A stretch of DNA of 61,322 nucleotides from Alphaproteobacteria bacterium (GCA_030433005.1 JAUILQ010000029.1:1-61322); one strand, 5' to 3'. Shown: positions 8,342 through 17,858, numbered from the stretch's first letter. Notes: generated from the letters alone by a model not told the origin. Made by a program: numbers and translations.

Positions 8342-9751
8342 ATGGCCAACGCGACCGAGACCTCCCCCGCCACCCCCTGGGGGCCCGTCTACGCCAATGC
8401 CCTGGAGATGATCGGCCGGACCCCGCTGGTCCGCGTCGCCAACATGGACACCGGCCCCTGCGAGCTCTACCTCAAGCTCGAGAGCCAGAATCCGGGCGGC
8501 TCGATCAAGGACCGCATCGGCAAGTCGATGATCGAGGCGGCCGAGCGCGACGGCCGCCTGGCGCCGGGCGGCGCCATCGTCGAGGCGACCGCCGGCAATA
8601 CCGGCCTCGGCTTGGCGCTGGTCGCCGCCCAGAAAGGCTACCGCCTGATCATCGTCGTGCCCGACAAGATGGCGCAGGAGAAGATCTTCCACCTCAAGGC
8701 GCTGGGCGCCGAGGTGCGGCTGACCCGCTCCGACGTCGGCAAGGGCCATCCCGAGTACTACCAGGACATGGCCGAGCGCATCGCCGAGGAGGAGGGCGCC
8801 TTCTTCGTCAACCAGTTCGGCAACCCGGCTAACCCCTGGGCCCACGAGACCACGACCGGGCCCGAGATCTGGGAGCAGATGGAGCGGCGCCTCGACGCCA
8901 TGGTCTGCGGCGTCGGCTCGGCCGGCACGATCACCGGCCTGTCGCGCTACTTCGCCAGCGTCGACCCGAAGATCGAGATGGTGCTGGCCGACCCCGAGGG
9001 ATCGGTGCTGGCCGAGCTGGTCGAGACCGGCACGCCGGCCAAGGAGGTCGGCTCCTGGGTCGTCGAGGGCATCGGCGAGGACTTCGTGCCGCCGATCGCC
9101 GACTTCAGCCGGGTGCACAAGGCCTACACGATCCCCGACCGCGAGGCCCTGATGACCGCGCGCGAGCTGCTGTCGAAGGAAGGCATCCTGGCCGGCTCCT
9201 CCTCCGGCACGCTGCTCGCAGCCGCCCTGCGCTACTGCCGCGAGCAGGAGACGCCGAAGCGGGTCGTGACCTTCGTCTGCGACAGCGGCAACAAGTACCT
9301 CTCCAAGATGTACAACGACTACTGGATGATCGATCAGGGCTTCATCGAGCGGCCGAAGCGCGGCGACCTGCGCGACCTGATCGCACGCCAGCACGAGGAG
9401 CACGCGACCGTCGTCGCCAAGCCCGACGACACGCTGCTCGCCGCCTACGGCCGCATGAAGCTCTACGACGTCTCGCAGCTGCCGGTCATGGACGAGCGCG
9501 GCGCCGTGGTCGGCCTGCTCGACGAGTCGGACCTGCTGCTGCACGTCGTCGAGGACGAGGCGCGCTTCCACGACCCGGTCTCGACCGCCATGGTCGAGCG
9601 CCTGGAGACGATCTCGCCCGACGCCTCGATCCACGACCTGCTGCCGATCTTCGCGCGCGACCGCGTGGCGATCGTGCTGGAGAACGACCGCTTCCAGGGC
9701 CTGATCACCCGCATCGACCTGCTCAACCACCTGCGCCGAAAGCTGAAGTAG
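8342..9751 (+). CDS. cbs: Cystathionine beta-synthase with CBS-domain pair
   Basis: 469 residues from the ATG at 8342 (GAAGGA upstream); the longer open frame before it has no support. A fold-type II PLP domain occupies about 15-330: Lys56 in NPGGSIKDRIGKSM is the PLP lysine, EATAGNTGLGLALVAAQ binds substrate, and AGSSSGTLLAAAL binds phosphate. Two CBS motifs follow (about 345-465), which separates it from plain cysteine synthases. It would condense serine with homocysteine to cystathionine. The next gene starts six bases later and encodes the following transsulfuration step, so the pair is an operon. Confidence 0.9.
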   Translation: MANATETSPATPWGPVYANALEMIGRTPLVRVANMDTGPCELYLKLESQNPGGSIKDRIGKSMIEAAERDGRLAPGGAIVEATAGNTGLGLALVAAQKGYRLIIVVPDKMAQEKIFHLKALGAEVRLTRSDVGKGHPEYYQDMAERIAEEEGAFFVNQFGNPANPWAHETTTGPEIWEQMERRLDAMVCGVGSAGTITGLSRYFASVDPKIEMVLADPEGSVLAELVETGTPAKEVGSWVVEGIGEDFVPPIADFSRVHKAYTIPDREALMTARELLSKEGILAGSSSGTLLAAALRYCREQETPKRVVTFVCDSGNKYLSKMYNDYWMIDQGFIERPKRGDLRDLIARQHEEHATVVAKPDDTLLAAYGRMKLYDVSQLPVMDERGAVVGLLDESDLLLHVVEDEARFHDPVSTAMVERLETISPDASIHDLLPIFARDRVAIVLENDRFQGLITRIDLLNHLRRKLK

Positions 9752-9757
9752 ACCGCC

Positions 9758-10927
9758 ATGCCAGACAGCAGCCGCCGCAACCGGCCCGGCTTCGGGACCC
9801 GCGCGATCCACGCCGGCCAGCGCCCCGATCCGACGACCGGCGCGATCATGACCCCGATCTACGCCAGCTCGACCTACGTCCAGTCGAGCCCGGGCGTGCA
9901 CAAGGGCTTCGAGTACAGCCGCACGCACAATCCGACGCGCCAGGCCTACGAGGCCTGCATCGCGGATCTCGAGGGCGGCAGCGCCGGCTTCGCCTTCGCC
10001 AGCGGCCTGGCGGCGACGGCGACGCTGCTCGACGCCCTGCCCACCGGCAGCCACGTCATCGCCATGGACGACGTCTACGGCGGCACCTACCGGCTGTTCG
10101 AGCGGGTCCGGCGACGCTCGGCCGGGCTCGACTTCTCCTTCGTCGACCTGTCGGACCCGGCGGCCCTGGAGGCCGCGATCCGGCCGGAGACGAAGCTGAT
10201 CTGGATCGAGACGCCGACCAACCCGATGCTCAAGCTGGTCGACCTCGAGGCGGTCGCCGCGATCGGCCGGAAGCACGGCGTCTGGACCTGTGCCGACAAC
10301 ACCTTCGCCAGCCCCTGGGTGCAGCGGCCGCTCGAGCTCGGCTGCGACCTGGTGATGCACTCGGCGACCAAGTTCCTCAACGGCCACAGCGACATGGTCG
10401 GCGGCGTGCTGGTCGTCGGCGAGAACGCCGAGATCAGGGAGCAGCTGGCCTTCCTGATCAACGCGGTCGGCGCGATCCAGGGCCCCTTCGACGCCTTCCT
10501 GGCGCTGCGCGGCCTGAAGACCCTGCACCTGCGCCTGGAGCGCCACAACGCCAACGCCCAGGCCGTCGCCGAGTGGCTGGAGCGCCACCCGAAGGTCGCG
10601 CGCGTCCACTACCCCGGCCTGCCCAGCCATCCCCAGCACGCGCTGGCGCAGCGGCAGATGCGCGGCGGCGGCGGCATCGTCACCGCGGTGCTGGAGGGCG
10701 GGCTCGACGAGGCGCGGCGCTTCCTGGAGCGGGTCGAGGTCTTCTCGCTGGCCGAATCGCTGGGCGGCGTCGAGAGCCTGATCGAGCACCCGGCGATCAT
10801 GACCCACGCCTCGATCCCGCCGGAAATCCGCTCGCAGCTCGGCATCGCCGACGGCCTGGTGCGCCTCTCGGTCGGCGTCGAGGACGGCGACGACCTGATC
10901 GCCGACCTGGAGCGCGCCCTGGCCTGA
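9758..10927 (+). CDS. Cystathionine gamma-lyase / gamma-synthase-type PLP enzyme
   Basis: 389 residues of the Cys/Met-metabolism PLP family. FGTRAIHAGQRPDPTTGAI opens the protein, YSRTHNPTRQAYE is near 53, the PLP ring-stacking DDVYGGTYRLF is near 104, and Lys205 in HSATKFLNGHSD is the Schiff-base lysine. Directly downstream of cbs it is best read as cystathionine gamma-lyase, giving cysteine, 2-oxobutyrate and ammonia. Family members with gamma-synthase or O-acetylhomoserine activity look alike, so the exact reaction is inferred from context. Confidence 0.9.
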   Translation: MPDSSRRNRPGFGTRAIHAGQRPDPTTGAIMTPIYASSTYVQSSPGVHKGFEYSRTHNPTRQAYEACIADLEGGSAGFAFASGLAATATLLDALPTGSHVIAMDDVYGGTYRLFERVRRRSAGLDFSFVDLSDPAALEAAIRPETKLIWIETPTNPMLKLVDLEAVAAIGRKHGVWTCADNTFASPWVQRPLELGCDLVMHSATKFLNGHSDMVGGVLVVGENAEIREQLAFLINAVGAIQGPFDAFLALRGLKTLHLRLERHNANAQAVAEWLERHPKVARVHYPGLPSHPQHALAQRQMRGGGGIVTAVLEGGLDEARRFLERVEVFSLAESLGGVESLIEHPAIMTHASIPPEIRSQLGIADGLVRLSVGVEDGDDLIADLERALA

Positions 10928-11107
10928 AGCCGGGCGCGCGAGATCGGCGGACTTCGATGCGCGCGTCGGTCGAACGATGTCTTTTGTAATCCACCCGGGC
11001 CGCCGACCTAACCTCTTCTTAACCGCGACGGCCCACTCTGCCGCCTGTCATTTCCGTCCGGCATCGAGGCGCCAGCGCCCCGGCCTCCGGACAGTGCGGC
11101 GGCAGGC

Positions 11108-12460
11108 ATGGCTGAAGGCGACAACCAACCGGTCATCATCCGGAAGAAGAAGAAGGGGCACGGCGGCCACGGGCACCATGGCGGCGCGTGGAAGGTCGCC
11201 TATGCCGACTTCGTGACCGCGATGATGGCCTTCTTCCTGCTGCTCTGGCTGCTCAGCTCGGCCACCGACGAGCAGAAGAAGGGGATCGCCGACTACTTCT
11301 CCCCGGTCAGCGTCGCGCGCGAGGGCCAGAGCGGCTCCGGCGGCATCCTGGGCGGCGAGACCATCACCGCCGACGGCGCGATGGTCAGCAACCGCACGCC
11401 GTTCGGCATCACCATGACCCTGCCGGCCGACGACTTCAGCACCAGCGAGCGCACCGACGAGCTGGAGGAGGGCGAGGAGATTCCGGCGACCGACGTCTAT
11501 CGCGAGGGCGAGGAGGCGCCGGTCGATTCCGAGGAGGGCCGGCTCGCCGACGTCGCGCCCGGCGACAGCGAGCGCGCCCTGGCCGACGGCAACACCCCGG
11601 GCCGCGGCGCCGGCGAGAAGGACGGCAAAGGTCGAGAGCTCTCCGAAGCCGGGCTGTCCGAGGCCGAGCTGGCGCGCCTCGCCGAGAAGCAGGCCGAGGA
11701 GGACTTCACCGAGGCGGTCGAGCGCCTGCGCGAGGCCGTACAGTCGGTGCCCGAGCTCGCCGGCCTCGCCGACAACCTGCTGGTCGACCGCACCGCCGAG
11801 GGCATGCGCCTGCAGATCGTCGACCAGCAGGGCACCTCGATGTTCCAGCGCGGCAGCTCGATCCCGGAGGAGCAGACCCGCCAGCTGTTCTCGCTGATCA
11901 GCCAGACGCTGTCGCAGGTGCCCAACCAGATCGCCATCAAGGGCCATACCGATTCCGTCCCCTACCGCGGCGACGGCGGCTATTCGAACTGGGAGCTGTC
12001 CAGCGACCGGGCGCTGGCCAGCCGACGCGCGCTGATCGAGGCCGGCCTCGACCCGGCGCGCATCGCCGACGTCGTCGGCAAGGCCGATACCGACCCGCTC
12101 GACAGAAGCGACCCGACCGCACCCCAGAACCGGCGCATCTCGATCATCCTGCTGAAGCAGCCGGCCGTCGCCGCGGCGCCGCGCGGGCTGTCCCCGGGGA
12201 CGCCGGAGGGCGCCGGCCCGGCGCCGGCCGCCGCCAGCCGCGCGGAAGCCGCGCCGGCGGCCCCGCGCCCGGCCCCCGCGCCCGGCACGGACGGCCCCGA
12301 TGGAGCGGCCGACGGAGCGACCGAGGCGCAGCCGACCCGCCCGACACCGGCGCCAGCGGTCCCGACACCGGAGATGCCGACCGTCGACGGCGGCGGCACG
12401 CCGCTGCGCAGCGAAGCGATCCGGCCCGGCAGCCCAGGCACGAGCGTCGCGGAGCGCTGA
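11108..12460 (+). CDS. motB: Flagellar motor stator protein MotB
   Basis: 450 residues. A Lys/His-rich N-terminus (IIRKKKKGHGGHGHHGG) precedes one membrane helix. AYADFVTAMMAFFLLLWLL carries Asp34, the equivalent of the proton-binding Asp of MotB. A long acidic linker (about 120-235) leads to an OmpA/peptidoglycan-binding domain (about 250-350; IAIKGHTDSVPY, then NWELSSDRALASRRAL). The last 90 residues are Ala/Pro-rich and probably disordered. No motA or other flagellar gene is present in the window, so it is an isolated motB. The 180 bases upstream contain no convincing flagellar promoter that I can name. Confidence 0.92.
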   Translation: MAEGDNQPVIIRKKKKGHGGHGHHGGAWKVAYADFVTAMMAFFLLLWLLSSATDEQKKGIADYFSPVSVAREGQSGSGGILGGETITADGAMVSNRTPFGITMTLPADDFSTSERTDELEEGEEIPATDVYREGEEAPVDSEEGRLADVAPGDSERALADGNTPGRGAGEKDGKGRELSEAGLSEAELARLAEKQAEEDFTEAVERLREAVQSVPELAGLADNLLVDRTAEGMRLQIVDQQGTSMFQRGSSIPEEQTRQLFSLISQTLSQVPNQIAIKGHTDSVPYRGDGGYSNWELSSDRALASRRALIEAGLDPARIADVVGKADTDPLDRSDPTAPQNRRISIILLKQPAVAAAPRGLSPGTPEGAGPAPAAASRAEAAPAAPRPAPAPGTDGPDGAADGATEAQPTRPTPAPAVPTPEMPTVDGGGTPLRSEAIRPGSPGTSVAER

Positions 12461-12509
12461 CCCCGCGCCTCGGCTTGCAAGCGGGCCGCCGCTTCCCTAT
12501 GTCCCCGCT

Positions 12510-13091
12510 ATGGCTTATCGCGACGACCCGAGGCAGGGCGGGCCGAGACAGAACGGGCTGGGACAGGACGGGCGGCGATCCGCGGACGACCTGCTGGCCG
12601 GCCTGAAGCTGCCGCATCTCGGGGAGGGCTTCGTGTCCTTCCTGTTCGACGACCGGCTGCTCTACGAGGGCGTCGTCGGCCGGCGCGTTTTCGCCTACCT
12701 GATCGACCTTGCGGTGCTCGGCCTGCTGACCCTGGCCGGCTACCTCTTCGTGTTCGTGTTCGGGCTGCTGTCCTTCGGCCTGCTGCTGCCGGTCGGCTTC
12801 CTGGCGATCGCGCTGCTGCCGCTGGCCTATCACTCGCTGTTCCTGTCCTACTGGGGCGGCACGCCGGGCATGGCCATGATGGATCTGGAGGGCCGCGCGC
12901 CCGACGGCGGCCGGCCGTCGCTGCTGCAGGCTGTCATCCACACGGCGCTGTTCCTGGTCAGCGTGCCGGCGACCGCGGGCCTGGTGCTGGTCGTGGCGCT
13001 GCTCAACGACCGCGGCCGCACGATGCACGACTTCTTCGCCGGCGTGCTGTTCGTGCGCAGCGCCCACTTCTCGGCCAAGATTCGCGGCTGA
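12510..13091 (+). CDS. RDD-family membrane protein
   Basis: 193 residues from the ATG at 12510. The open frame extends upstream, but the preceding sequence is low-complexity Arg/Pro and overlaps motB. After a hydrophilic N-terminus, RRVFAYLIDLAVLGLL starts the RDD domain with its typical Arg and Asp. Two to three hydrophobic segments follow (about 67-115 and 135-160), then NDRGRTMHDFFAGVLFVRS, the usual end of the family. The function of RDD proteins is generally unknown, often linked to transport or membrane stress. No clear ribosome binding site precedes the start. Confidence 0.8.
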   Translation: MAYRDDPRQGGPRQNGLGQDGRRSADDLLAGLKLPHLGEGFVSFLFDDRLLYEGVVGRRVFAYLIDLAVLGLLTLAGYLFVFVFGLLSFGLLLPVGFLAIALLPLAYHSLFLSYWGGTPGMAMMDLEGRAPDGGRPSLLQAVIHTALFLVSVPATAGLVLVVALLNDRGRTMHDFFAGVLFVRSAHFSAKIRG

Positions 13092-13215
13092 CGGAGCGGG
13101 GCGGGCGCCTCGCCCGGAGGGCTTTCTCTTCTCGCGGGTTCCAAGCGACGGCCCCGCTGTCCTATGCTGATGCCGAGGGTGCAGTGCAGCAGCGCCCGGC
13201 GAGCAAGGAGAGACG

Positions 13216-14670
13216 ATGGACGGCCCAGCCGACGCGAACCTTTTCTCGACCTACGACACCGGCGGCTTTTTCTGCGAGCTGCTGGCCGCCAGCGAGCGCT
13301 CCCGGGCGGGCGCGCGGGCCCAGGGCAAGCTGGCGGCGATGGATCTGGAGCGGCTGCGCCAGCGGGCCAGCGACGCCGAGCGCGAGCTCTACAACTTCGG
13401 CATCACCTTCACCGTCTACAGCCAGAAGGACGCGATCGACCGGATCCTGCCGTTCGACGTGATCCCGCGGATCCTGACCGCCGACGACTGGGACGTCATC
13501 GAGCGCGGCGTCACCCAGCGCGTCGCCACGCTGAACGCCTTCCTGTGGGACATCTACCACGACCAGAAGGTGCTCAAGGACGGCGTCATCCCCTCGGAGC
13601 TGGTGCTCGGCAACGCCAACTACCGTCCGGAGATGCAGGGCCTGGACGTGCCGGGCGGCACCTACGTACACATCAACGGCACCGACCTGGTGCGCGACGG
13701 CGAGGGCGGCTTTCAGGTTCTGGAGGACAACGCCCGGACGCCCTCCGGCGTGTCCTACGTCGTCGAGAACCGGCACCTGATGCAGCGCGCCTTCCCCGAC
13801 CTGATGGCCGGGATCGGCATCAAGTCGGTCTCGAACTACGGCGGCAAGCTGCACGACGCGCTGATCGACGTCGCGCCCAAGGAGGTCGCCGAGCCGCAGG
13901 TCGTGCTGCTCAGCCCCGGAACCTACAACTCGGCCTACTTCGAGCACATCTTCCTGGCGCGCGAGATGGGCGTGCCGCTGGTCGAGGGCCGCGACCTGGA
14001 GGTCGACAGCCGCGACCGCGTGTTCATGCGCACGATCGACGGCCTGAAGCGGGTCGACGTGATCTACCGCCGGCTCAACGACGACTTCCTCGACCCCGAG
14101 GTCTTCAACCCGGACTCGATGCTCGGCACCCCGGGCCTGATGCGCGCCTACGCCAAGGGCAACGTCACCCTGGCCAACGCGGTGGGCACCGGCGTCGCCG
14201 ACGACAAGGCGGTCTACGCCTACCTGCCCCGCCTGATCGACTACTACCGCTCCGAGGAGCCGATCCTGCGCAACGTCGAGACCCACATCTGCCGGGAGAA
14301 GGAGGCCCTGTCCTACACGCTGGAGCATCTCGACGAGCTGGTCGTCAAGCCGGTCGGCGAGGCCGGCGGCTACGGCATCACCGTCGGCCCGCGCGCCAGC
14401 GAGGACGAGCTCGACCTCTGCCGCGCCCAGCTGCTCGCCGACCCCGCCAACTACATCAGCCAGCCGATGATCCGCCTGTCGGTCTGCCCGACCCTGACCG
14501 ACGCCGGCATCGAGCCGCGCCACGTCGACCTCAGGCCCTTCGCGGTCACCGGCCGCTCGACCTGGGTGCTGCCCGGCGGCCTGACCCGCGTGGCGCTCAG
14601 GCGCGGCTCGCTGATCGTCAACTCGAGCCAGGGCGGCGGCTCCAAGGACACCTGGGTGCTGGAGAGCTGA
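13216..14670 (+). CDS. Circularly permuted ATP-grasp type 2 protein
   Basis: 484 residues, start ATG 13216 with AAGGAGAG upstream. It matches the DUF404/DUF407 circularly permuted ATP-grasp family: FGITFTVYSQKDAIDRILPFD near 60-80, VLEDNARTPSGVSYVVENR near 170, and LVVKPVGEAGGYGITVGP near 375-395, the lysine/glycine-rich ATP-binding segment. Such proteins are predicted peptide or amide ligases of unknown substrate, usually encoded with an alpha-E protein and often a transglutaminase-like protease. Here the alpha-E gene follows four bases later, but no transglutaminase gene is present. Confidence 0.9.
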   Translation: MDGPADANLFSTYDTGGFFCELLAASERSRAGARAQGKLAAMDLERLRQRASDAERELYNFGITFTVYSQKDAIDRILPFDVIPRILTADDWDVIERGVTQRVATLNAFLWDIYHDQKVLKDGVIPSELVLGNANYRPEMQGLDVPGGTYVHINGTDLVRDGEGGFQVLEDNARTPSGVSYVVENRHLMQRAFPDLMAGIGIKSVSNYGGKLHDALIDVAPKEVAEPQVVLLSPGTYNSAYFEHIFLAREMGVPLVEGRDLEVDSRDRVFMRTIDGLKRVDVIYRRLNDDFLDPEVFNPDSMLGTPGLMRAYAKGNVTLANAVGTGVADDKAVYAYLPRLIDYYRSEEPILRNVETHICREKEALSYTLEHLDELVVKPVGEAGGYGITVGPRASEDELDLCRAQLLADPANYISQPMIRLSVCPTLTDAGIEPRHVDLRPFAVTGRSTWVLPGGLTRVALRRGSLIVNSSQGGGSKDTWVLES

Positions 14671-14674
14671 GCCG

Positions 14675-15667
14675 ATGAGCAGCCTGCTGTCACGCTACGC
14701 CGAGGCGATCTACTGGCTGGCGCGCTACGTCGAGCGCGCCGAGAACATGGCGCGCGTGCTGGACGTCAACGAGACCTTCAGCCGCGACAGCCAGGGCGGC
14801 CAGAACTGGGCCTCGATCATCGCCCTCTACTCCGACCAGGACGCCTTCAAGGAGCGCCATCCCGAGCCCACGGCCGAGGCCGTGCTGAGCTTCTACCTGC
14901 TCGACGACAGCCACCCCGGCTCGATCCTGTCTTCGGTGCGCGCGGCCCGCGAGAACGCCCGCACCCTCAGGCCGCTGATCTCGACCGAGATGTGGGTGCA
15001 CCTCAACACCTTCTTCAACCGGATGCGCGCGCTGCGCGGCGACGACGTGGCCGAGGAGCGGGTCGCGCGCTCGCTGGCCTGGATCAAGGAGAGCTGCCAG
15101 GCCCACACCGGCATAACGGAGGGCACCTTCTACCGCGACGAGGGCTGGTACTTCTACGAGATGGGCCAGGCCATCGAGCGCGCCGACCAGACGACCCGGC
15201 TGCTCGACGTCAAGTACCACCTGCTGCTGCCCAGCGTCGCCGACGTCGGCTCGCCGCTCGACCTCAGCCAGTGGAACGCGGTGCTGCGCTCGGCCGCCGG
15301 CTACCATGCCTTCCGGCGCATCCATCCGAGCGGCATGACGGTCGCCCGGGTCGCCGACTTCCTGCTGTTCAACCGGCGTTTCCCGCGCTCGGTCAGCGCC
15401 TGCGTCGACACGGTCAACGATCGCCTGACCGCGCTGCGCTCGCGCTACGGCCTGAAGGGCGGCGGCATGGCGCTGGAACGACTGGACGAAGTCCGTGCCG
15501 TGCTCGACAATGAGCCGGTCGACCGGGTCCTGGCCCAGGGGCTGCACGAGTTCCTCGACTGGATCCAGCTGCAGATGCTCGACGTCGGCTCGCTGGTCGG
15601 CCGGGACTTCTTCGGCTATCAGGTTCCGGAGACGCCGGCGGCGACGGCGGTGCAGGGCCAGAGCTGA
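14675..15667 (+). CDS. Alpha-E domain protein (DUF403)
   Basis: 330 residues, almost entirely helical. The N-terminal LSRYAEAIYWLARYVERAEN is the hallmark of the alpha-E family, and the FYRDEGWYFYEMGQAIERAD stretch near 148 repeats the E-rich pattern. The start ATG 14675 follows the ATP-grasp stop by four bases, so the pair is co-transcribed. Biochemical role is unknown; the family always accompanies the ATP-grasp partner and is assumed to work with it in peptide modification. Confidence 0.9.
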   Translation: MSSLLSRYAEAIYWLARYVERAENMARVLDVNETFSRDSQGGQNWASIIALYSDQDAFKERHPEPTAEAVLSFYLLDDSHPGSILSSVRAARENARTLRPLISTEMWVHLNTFFNRMRALRGDDVAEERVARSLAWIKESCQAHTGITEGTFYRDEGWYFYEMGQAIERADQTTRLLDVKYHLLLPSVADVGSPLDLSQWNAVLRSAAGYHAFRRIHPSGMTVARVADFLLFNRRFPRSVSACVDTVNDRLTALRSRYGLKGGGMALERLDEVRAVLDNEPVDRVLAQGLHEFLDWIQLQMLDVGSLVGRDFFGYQVPETPAATAVQGQS

Positions 15668-15769
15668 GCGCGCCAGGGCCGCATCGGGGCGGCCGCACCG
15701 GCCGAGGGCCCTGGCCGCGGCGGGGGCTGCGCCGGGACAGGTCCGCGCCGAACTGAGGACCAGGCGCCG

Positions 15770-16570
15770 ATGCCGAACGAAGGACCGCCTGACAAGGTCG
15801 CGACGCCGCGGGAGGCGTTGTTCGCGCTGTCCGCCGAGGGACAGCCGCTGCCGCGTCCCCACCAGATCTTCCACGTCCTGCCCGACACGCCCTGCCCCTA
15901 CCTGCCGGGCCGCTGGGAGCGCAAGCTCGTCACCGAGGTCTACGGCCGCAACGCCGGGCGCCTCTACAGCCGGCTGTCGCGGGCCGGCTTCCGCCGCAGC
16001 CACCACTTCGCCTACCGGCCGGCCTGCACCGGCTGCGCCGCCTGCGTCCCGGTGCGCGTGCGCGCCCTCGAGTTCGAGCCGGGCGCCTCGCTGCGCCGCA
16101 TCACCCGGCGCAACGCCGACCTGACGGTCGCCTTGCGCCCGCCTTCGGCGACCGCCGAGCAGTACGCCCTCTTCGCCCGCTACCTCGGCACCCGGCATGC
16201 CGACGGCGAGATGGCCGGCATGACCTTCGACGACTACCGGGCGATGGTCGAGGACACGAGCCTGGCGAGCAGCGTCCTGGAACTCCGCGACCGGCCCAAG
16301 GAGGACGGCGGAGAGCTGGTCGCCGCCTGCCTCGTCGACTGGCTCGAGGACGGCGCCAGCGCCGTCTACAGCTTCTTCGAGCCCGGGGCCGCGCCGCGCA
16401 GCCTCGGCAAGTTCTGCATCCTGGCGCTGATCGCCGAGACCCGGCGCCGCCGCCTGCCCTTCGTCTATCTCGGCTACTGGATCGCCGAGAGCCCGAAGAT
16501 GGCCTACAAGGCGCGCTTCCGGCCGCTCGAAGGCCTGCTCGGCGGCGACTGGCGCCTGCTCCCCGCCTGA
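15770..16570 (+). CDS. bpt: Aspartate/glutamate leucyltransferase (N-end rule, Bpt/Ate)
   Basis: 266 residues, the normal size for bacterial Bpt. Conserved cysteines appear in CPYLPGRWERKLVTEV near 42 and CTGCAACVPVRV near 86. RRSHHFAYRPACTGC and, towards the end, FVYLGYWIAESPKMAYKARF with RPLEGLLGG are family signatures. The enzyme moves leucine from leucyl-tRNA to N-terminal Asp or Glu of proteins, marking them for ClpS/ClpAP. It lies about 100 bases after the alpha-E gene on the same strand; whether they share a transcript is unclear. Confidence 0.93.
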   Translation: MPNEGPPDKVATPREALFALSAEGQPLPRPHQIFHVLPDTPCPYLPGRWERKLVTEVYGRNAGRLYSRLSRAGFRRSHHFAYRPACTGCAACVPVRVRALEFEPGASLRRITRRNADLTVALRPPSATAEQYALFARYLGTRHADGEMAGMTFDDYRAMVEDTSLASSVLELRDRPKEDGGELVAACLVDWLEDGASAVYSFFEPGAAPRSLGKFCILALIAETRRRRLPFVYLGYWIAESPKMAYKARFRPLEGLLGGDWRLLPA

Positions 16571-16599
16571 GCGGCGGCCTCTTCGCAGGCGCCCGGCAA

Positions 16600-16617
16600 G
16601 TTATTGCAGCGCATAAC
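16600..16617. promoter_or_regulatory. Candidate operator palindrome upstream of the TRAP operon
   Basis: An 18-base imperfect palindrome GTTAT-N8-ATAAC lies about 95 bases before the start of the TRAP binding-protein gene, in a locally AT-richer stretch. Its size and position suit a GntR/IclR-type operator. No regulator gene is adjacent, so this is a guess from symmetry and position only. Confidence 0.3.
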
Positions 16618-16711
16618 GAAGGCCTCTATCTTCCGGGCCATCGCCGCTGGCCTGTTCGGCAGACCGGAGAGGCCGCGGCCGGTACATTGGAGAATGGGGA
16701 GGACAACTTTG

Positions 16712-17803
16712 ATGAAGCGTCGTGCTTTCCTGACGGGCGCCGCCACGGCCGGCGTCGCCGCCACGGCGGCCAGCACGTTCCCGACGCCTGCGATCTCGCA
16801 GGGCATGCGGGAGCTCAAGATGGTTACCACCTAGCCGAAGAACTTCCCGGGCCTGGGCACCGGTGCCCAGCGCGTGGCCGACCGCATCACCGCCGCGACC
16901 GACGGCCGCATCACGGTCAAGCTGTTCGCCGCCGGCGAGCTGGTGCCGCCCTTCGAGTCCTTCGACGCGGTGTCGACCGGCACCGCCGACCTGCTGCACG
17001 CCGCCTCCTACTACTGGCAGGGCAAGTCGAAGGGCTTCAACTTCTTCTGCGCCGTCCCGATGGGTCTGCTGCAGCCCGAGATGGACGCCTGGATGCAGTT
17101 CGGCGGCGGCCAGGAGCTCTGGGACGAGCTGGCCGCGGAGTTCAACCTGAAGGGTCTGCCCTGCGGCAACACCGGCGTCCAGATGGGCGGCTGGTTCCGC
17201 AAGGAGATCAATTCGGTCGAGGACTTCAACGGCCTGAAGTTCCGCATGCCGGGCGCCGGCGGCGAGGTGCTGCGCCAGCTCGGTGCGGCCGTCGTCAACC
17301 TGCCGGGCGGCGAGATCTTCCCGGCCCTGCAGTCGGGCGCGATCGACGGCACCGAGTGGGTCGGTCCCTGGAACGACCTGGCCTTCGGCTTCTACCGCGT
17401 CGCCAAGTACTACTACTGGCCGGGCTTCCACGAGCCGGGGCCGATGCTGGAGTGCACCTTCAACAAGGGGGTCTGGGACTCCTTCAGCGACTCCGACAAG
17501 GCCCTGGTCACGGCTTGCTGCCTAGCCGAGAACAACGCCACGATGGCCGAGTTCAACGCCCGCAACGGCGACGCGCTGGAGCAGCTGATCACCCAGCACG
17601 GCGTGGAGCTGCGTGAGTTCTCGGACGAGATCTTCACGGCCTTCCACGAGGCCACGGAAACGGTCCTCGCCGACATGGCGACCGAGAGCGAGCTGGTCGA
17701 CCGTATCTACAACTCCTTCATCGATGCCCGCACCAAGGCGATGGATTGGACCGCTCTCGCCGACATGGGCTACGCGCTGAAGCGCCGGGCAGCCTTCGGC
17801 TGA
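16712..17803 (+). pseudogene. dctP: TRAP transporter substrate-binding protein, interrupted by one amber codon
   Basis: The gene reads as a full-length 363-residue DctP-family protein from the ATG at 16712 (GGGGAGG upstream), except for a TAG at 16832-16834 (codon 41). The N-terminus MKRRAFLTGAATAG is a Tat-like signal, and the reading frame before and after the stop is the same. The surrounding MVTT-stop-PKNFPGLGTGA strongly suggests that the codon was TGG (Trp), one transition away. The remainder (FDAVSTGTADLLHAASYYW, PGGEIFPALQSGAIDGTEW) is intact, with no other disruption. A restart at GTG 16874 would lack the signal peptide. Either the binding protein is lost, the stop is read through, or the base is an error. 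Confidence 0.85.
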
Positions 17804-17828
17804 TCGTCATCGGCGTGACTTGACGGCA

Positions 17829-17858
17829 CCGGCCCGCGGGGAAGCAACGCCTCGCGGG
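17829..17858. terminator. Hairpin between dctP and dctQ
   Basis: GGCCCGCGGGG and CCTCGCGGGCC form an 11-base stem with one mismatch around an 8-base loop, about 25 bases after the dctP stop. No T-run follows, so it may be an attenuating or RNA-stabilising hairpin, as often seen between a binding-protein gene and its permease genes, rather than a full terminator. Confidence 0.45.

Noticed and set aside
8216..10807. An 863-codon open frame antisense to cbs and the gamma-lyase gene
   Set aside because: Shadow of two well-supported genes; low-complexity composition and no motif.
16832..16834. Possible pyrrolysine or other recoding at the in-frame TAG of the TRAP binding protein
   Set aside because: The family has an ordinary Trp at this place, no pyl genes are seen, and a single TGG-to-TAG change is the simpler explanation.
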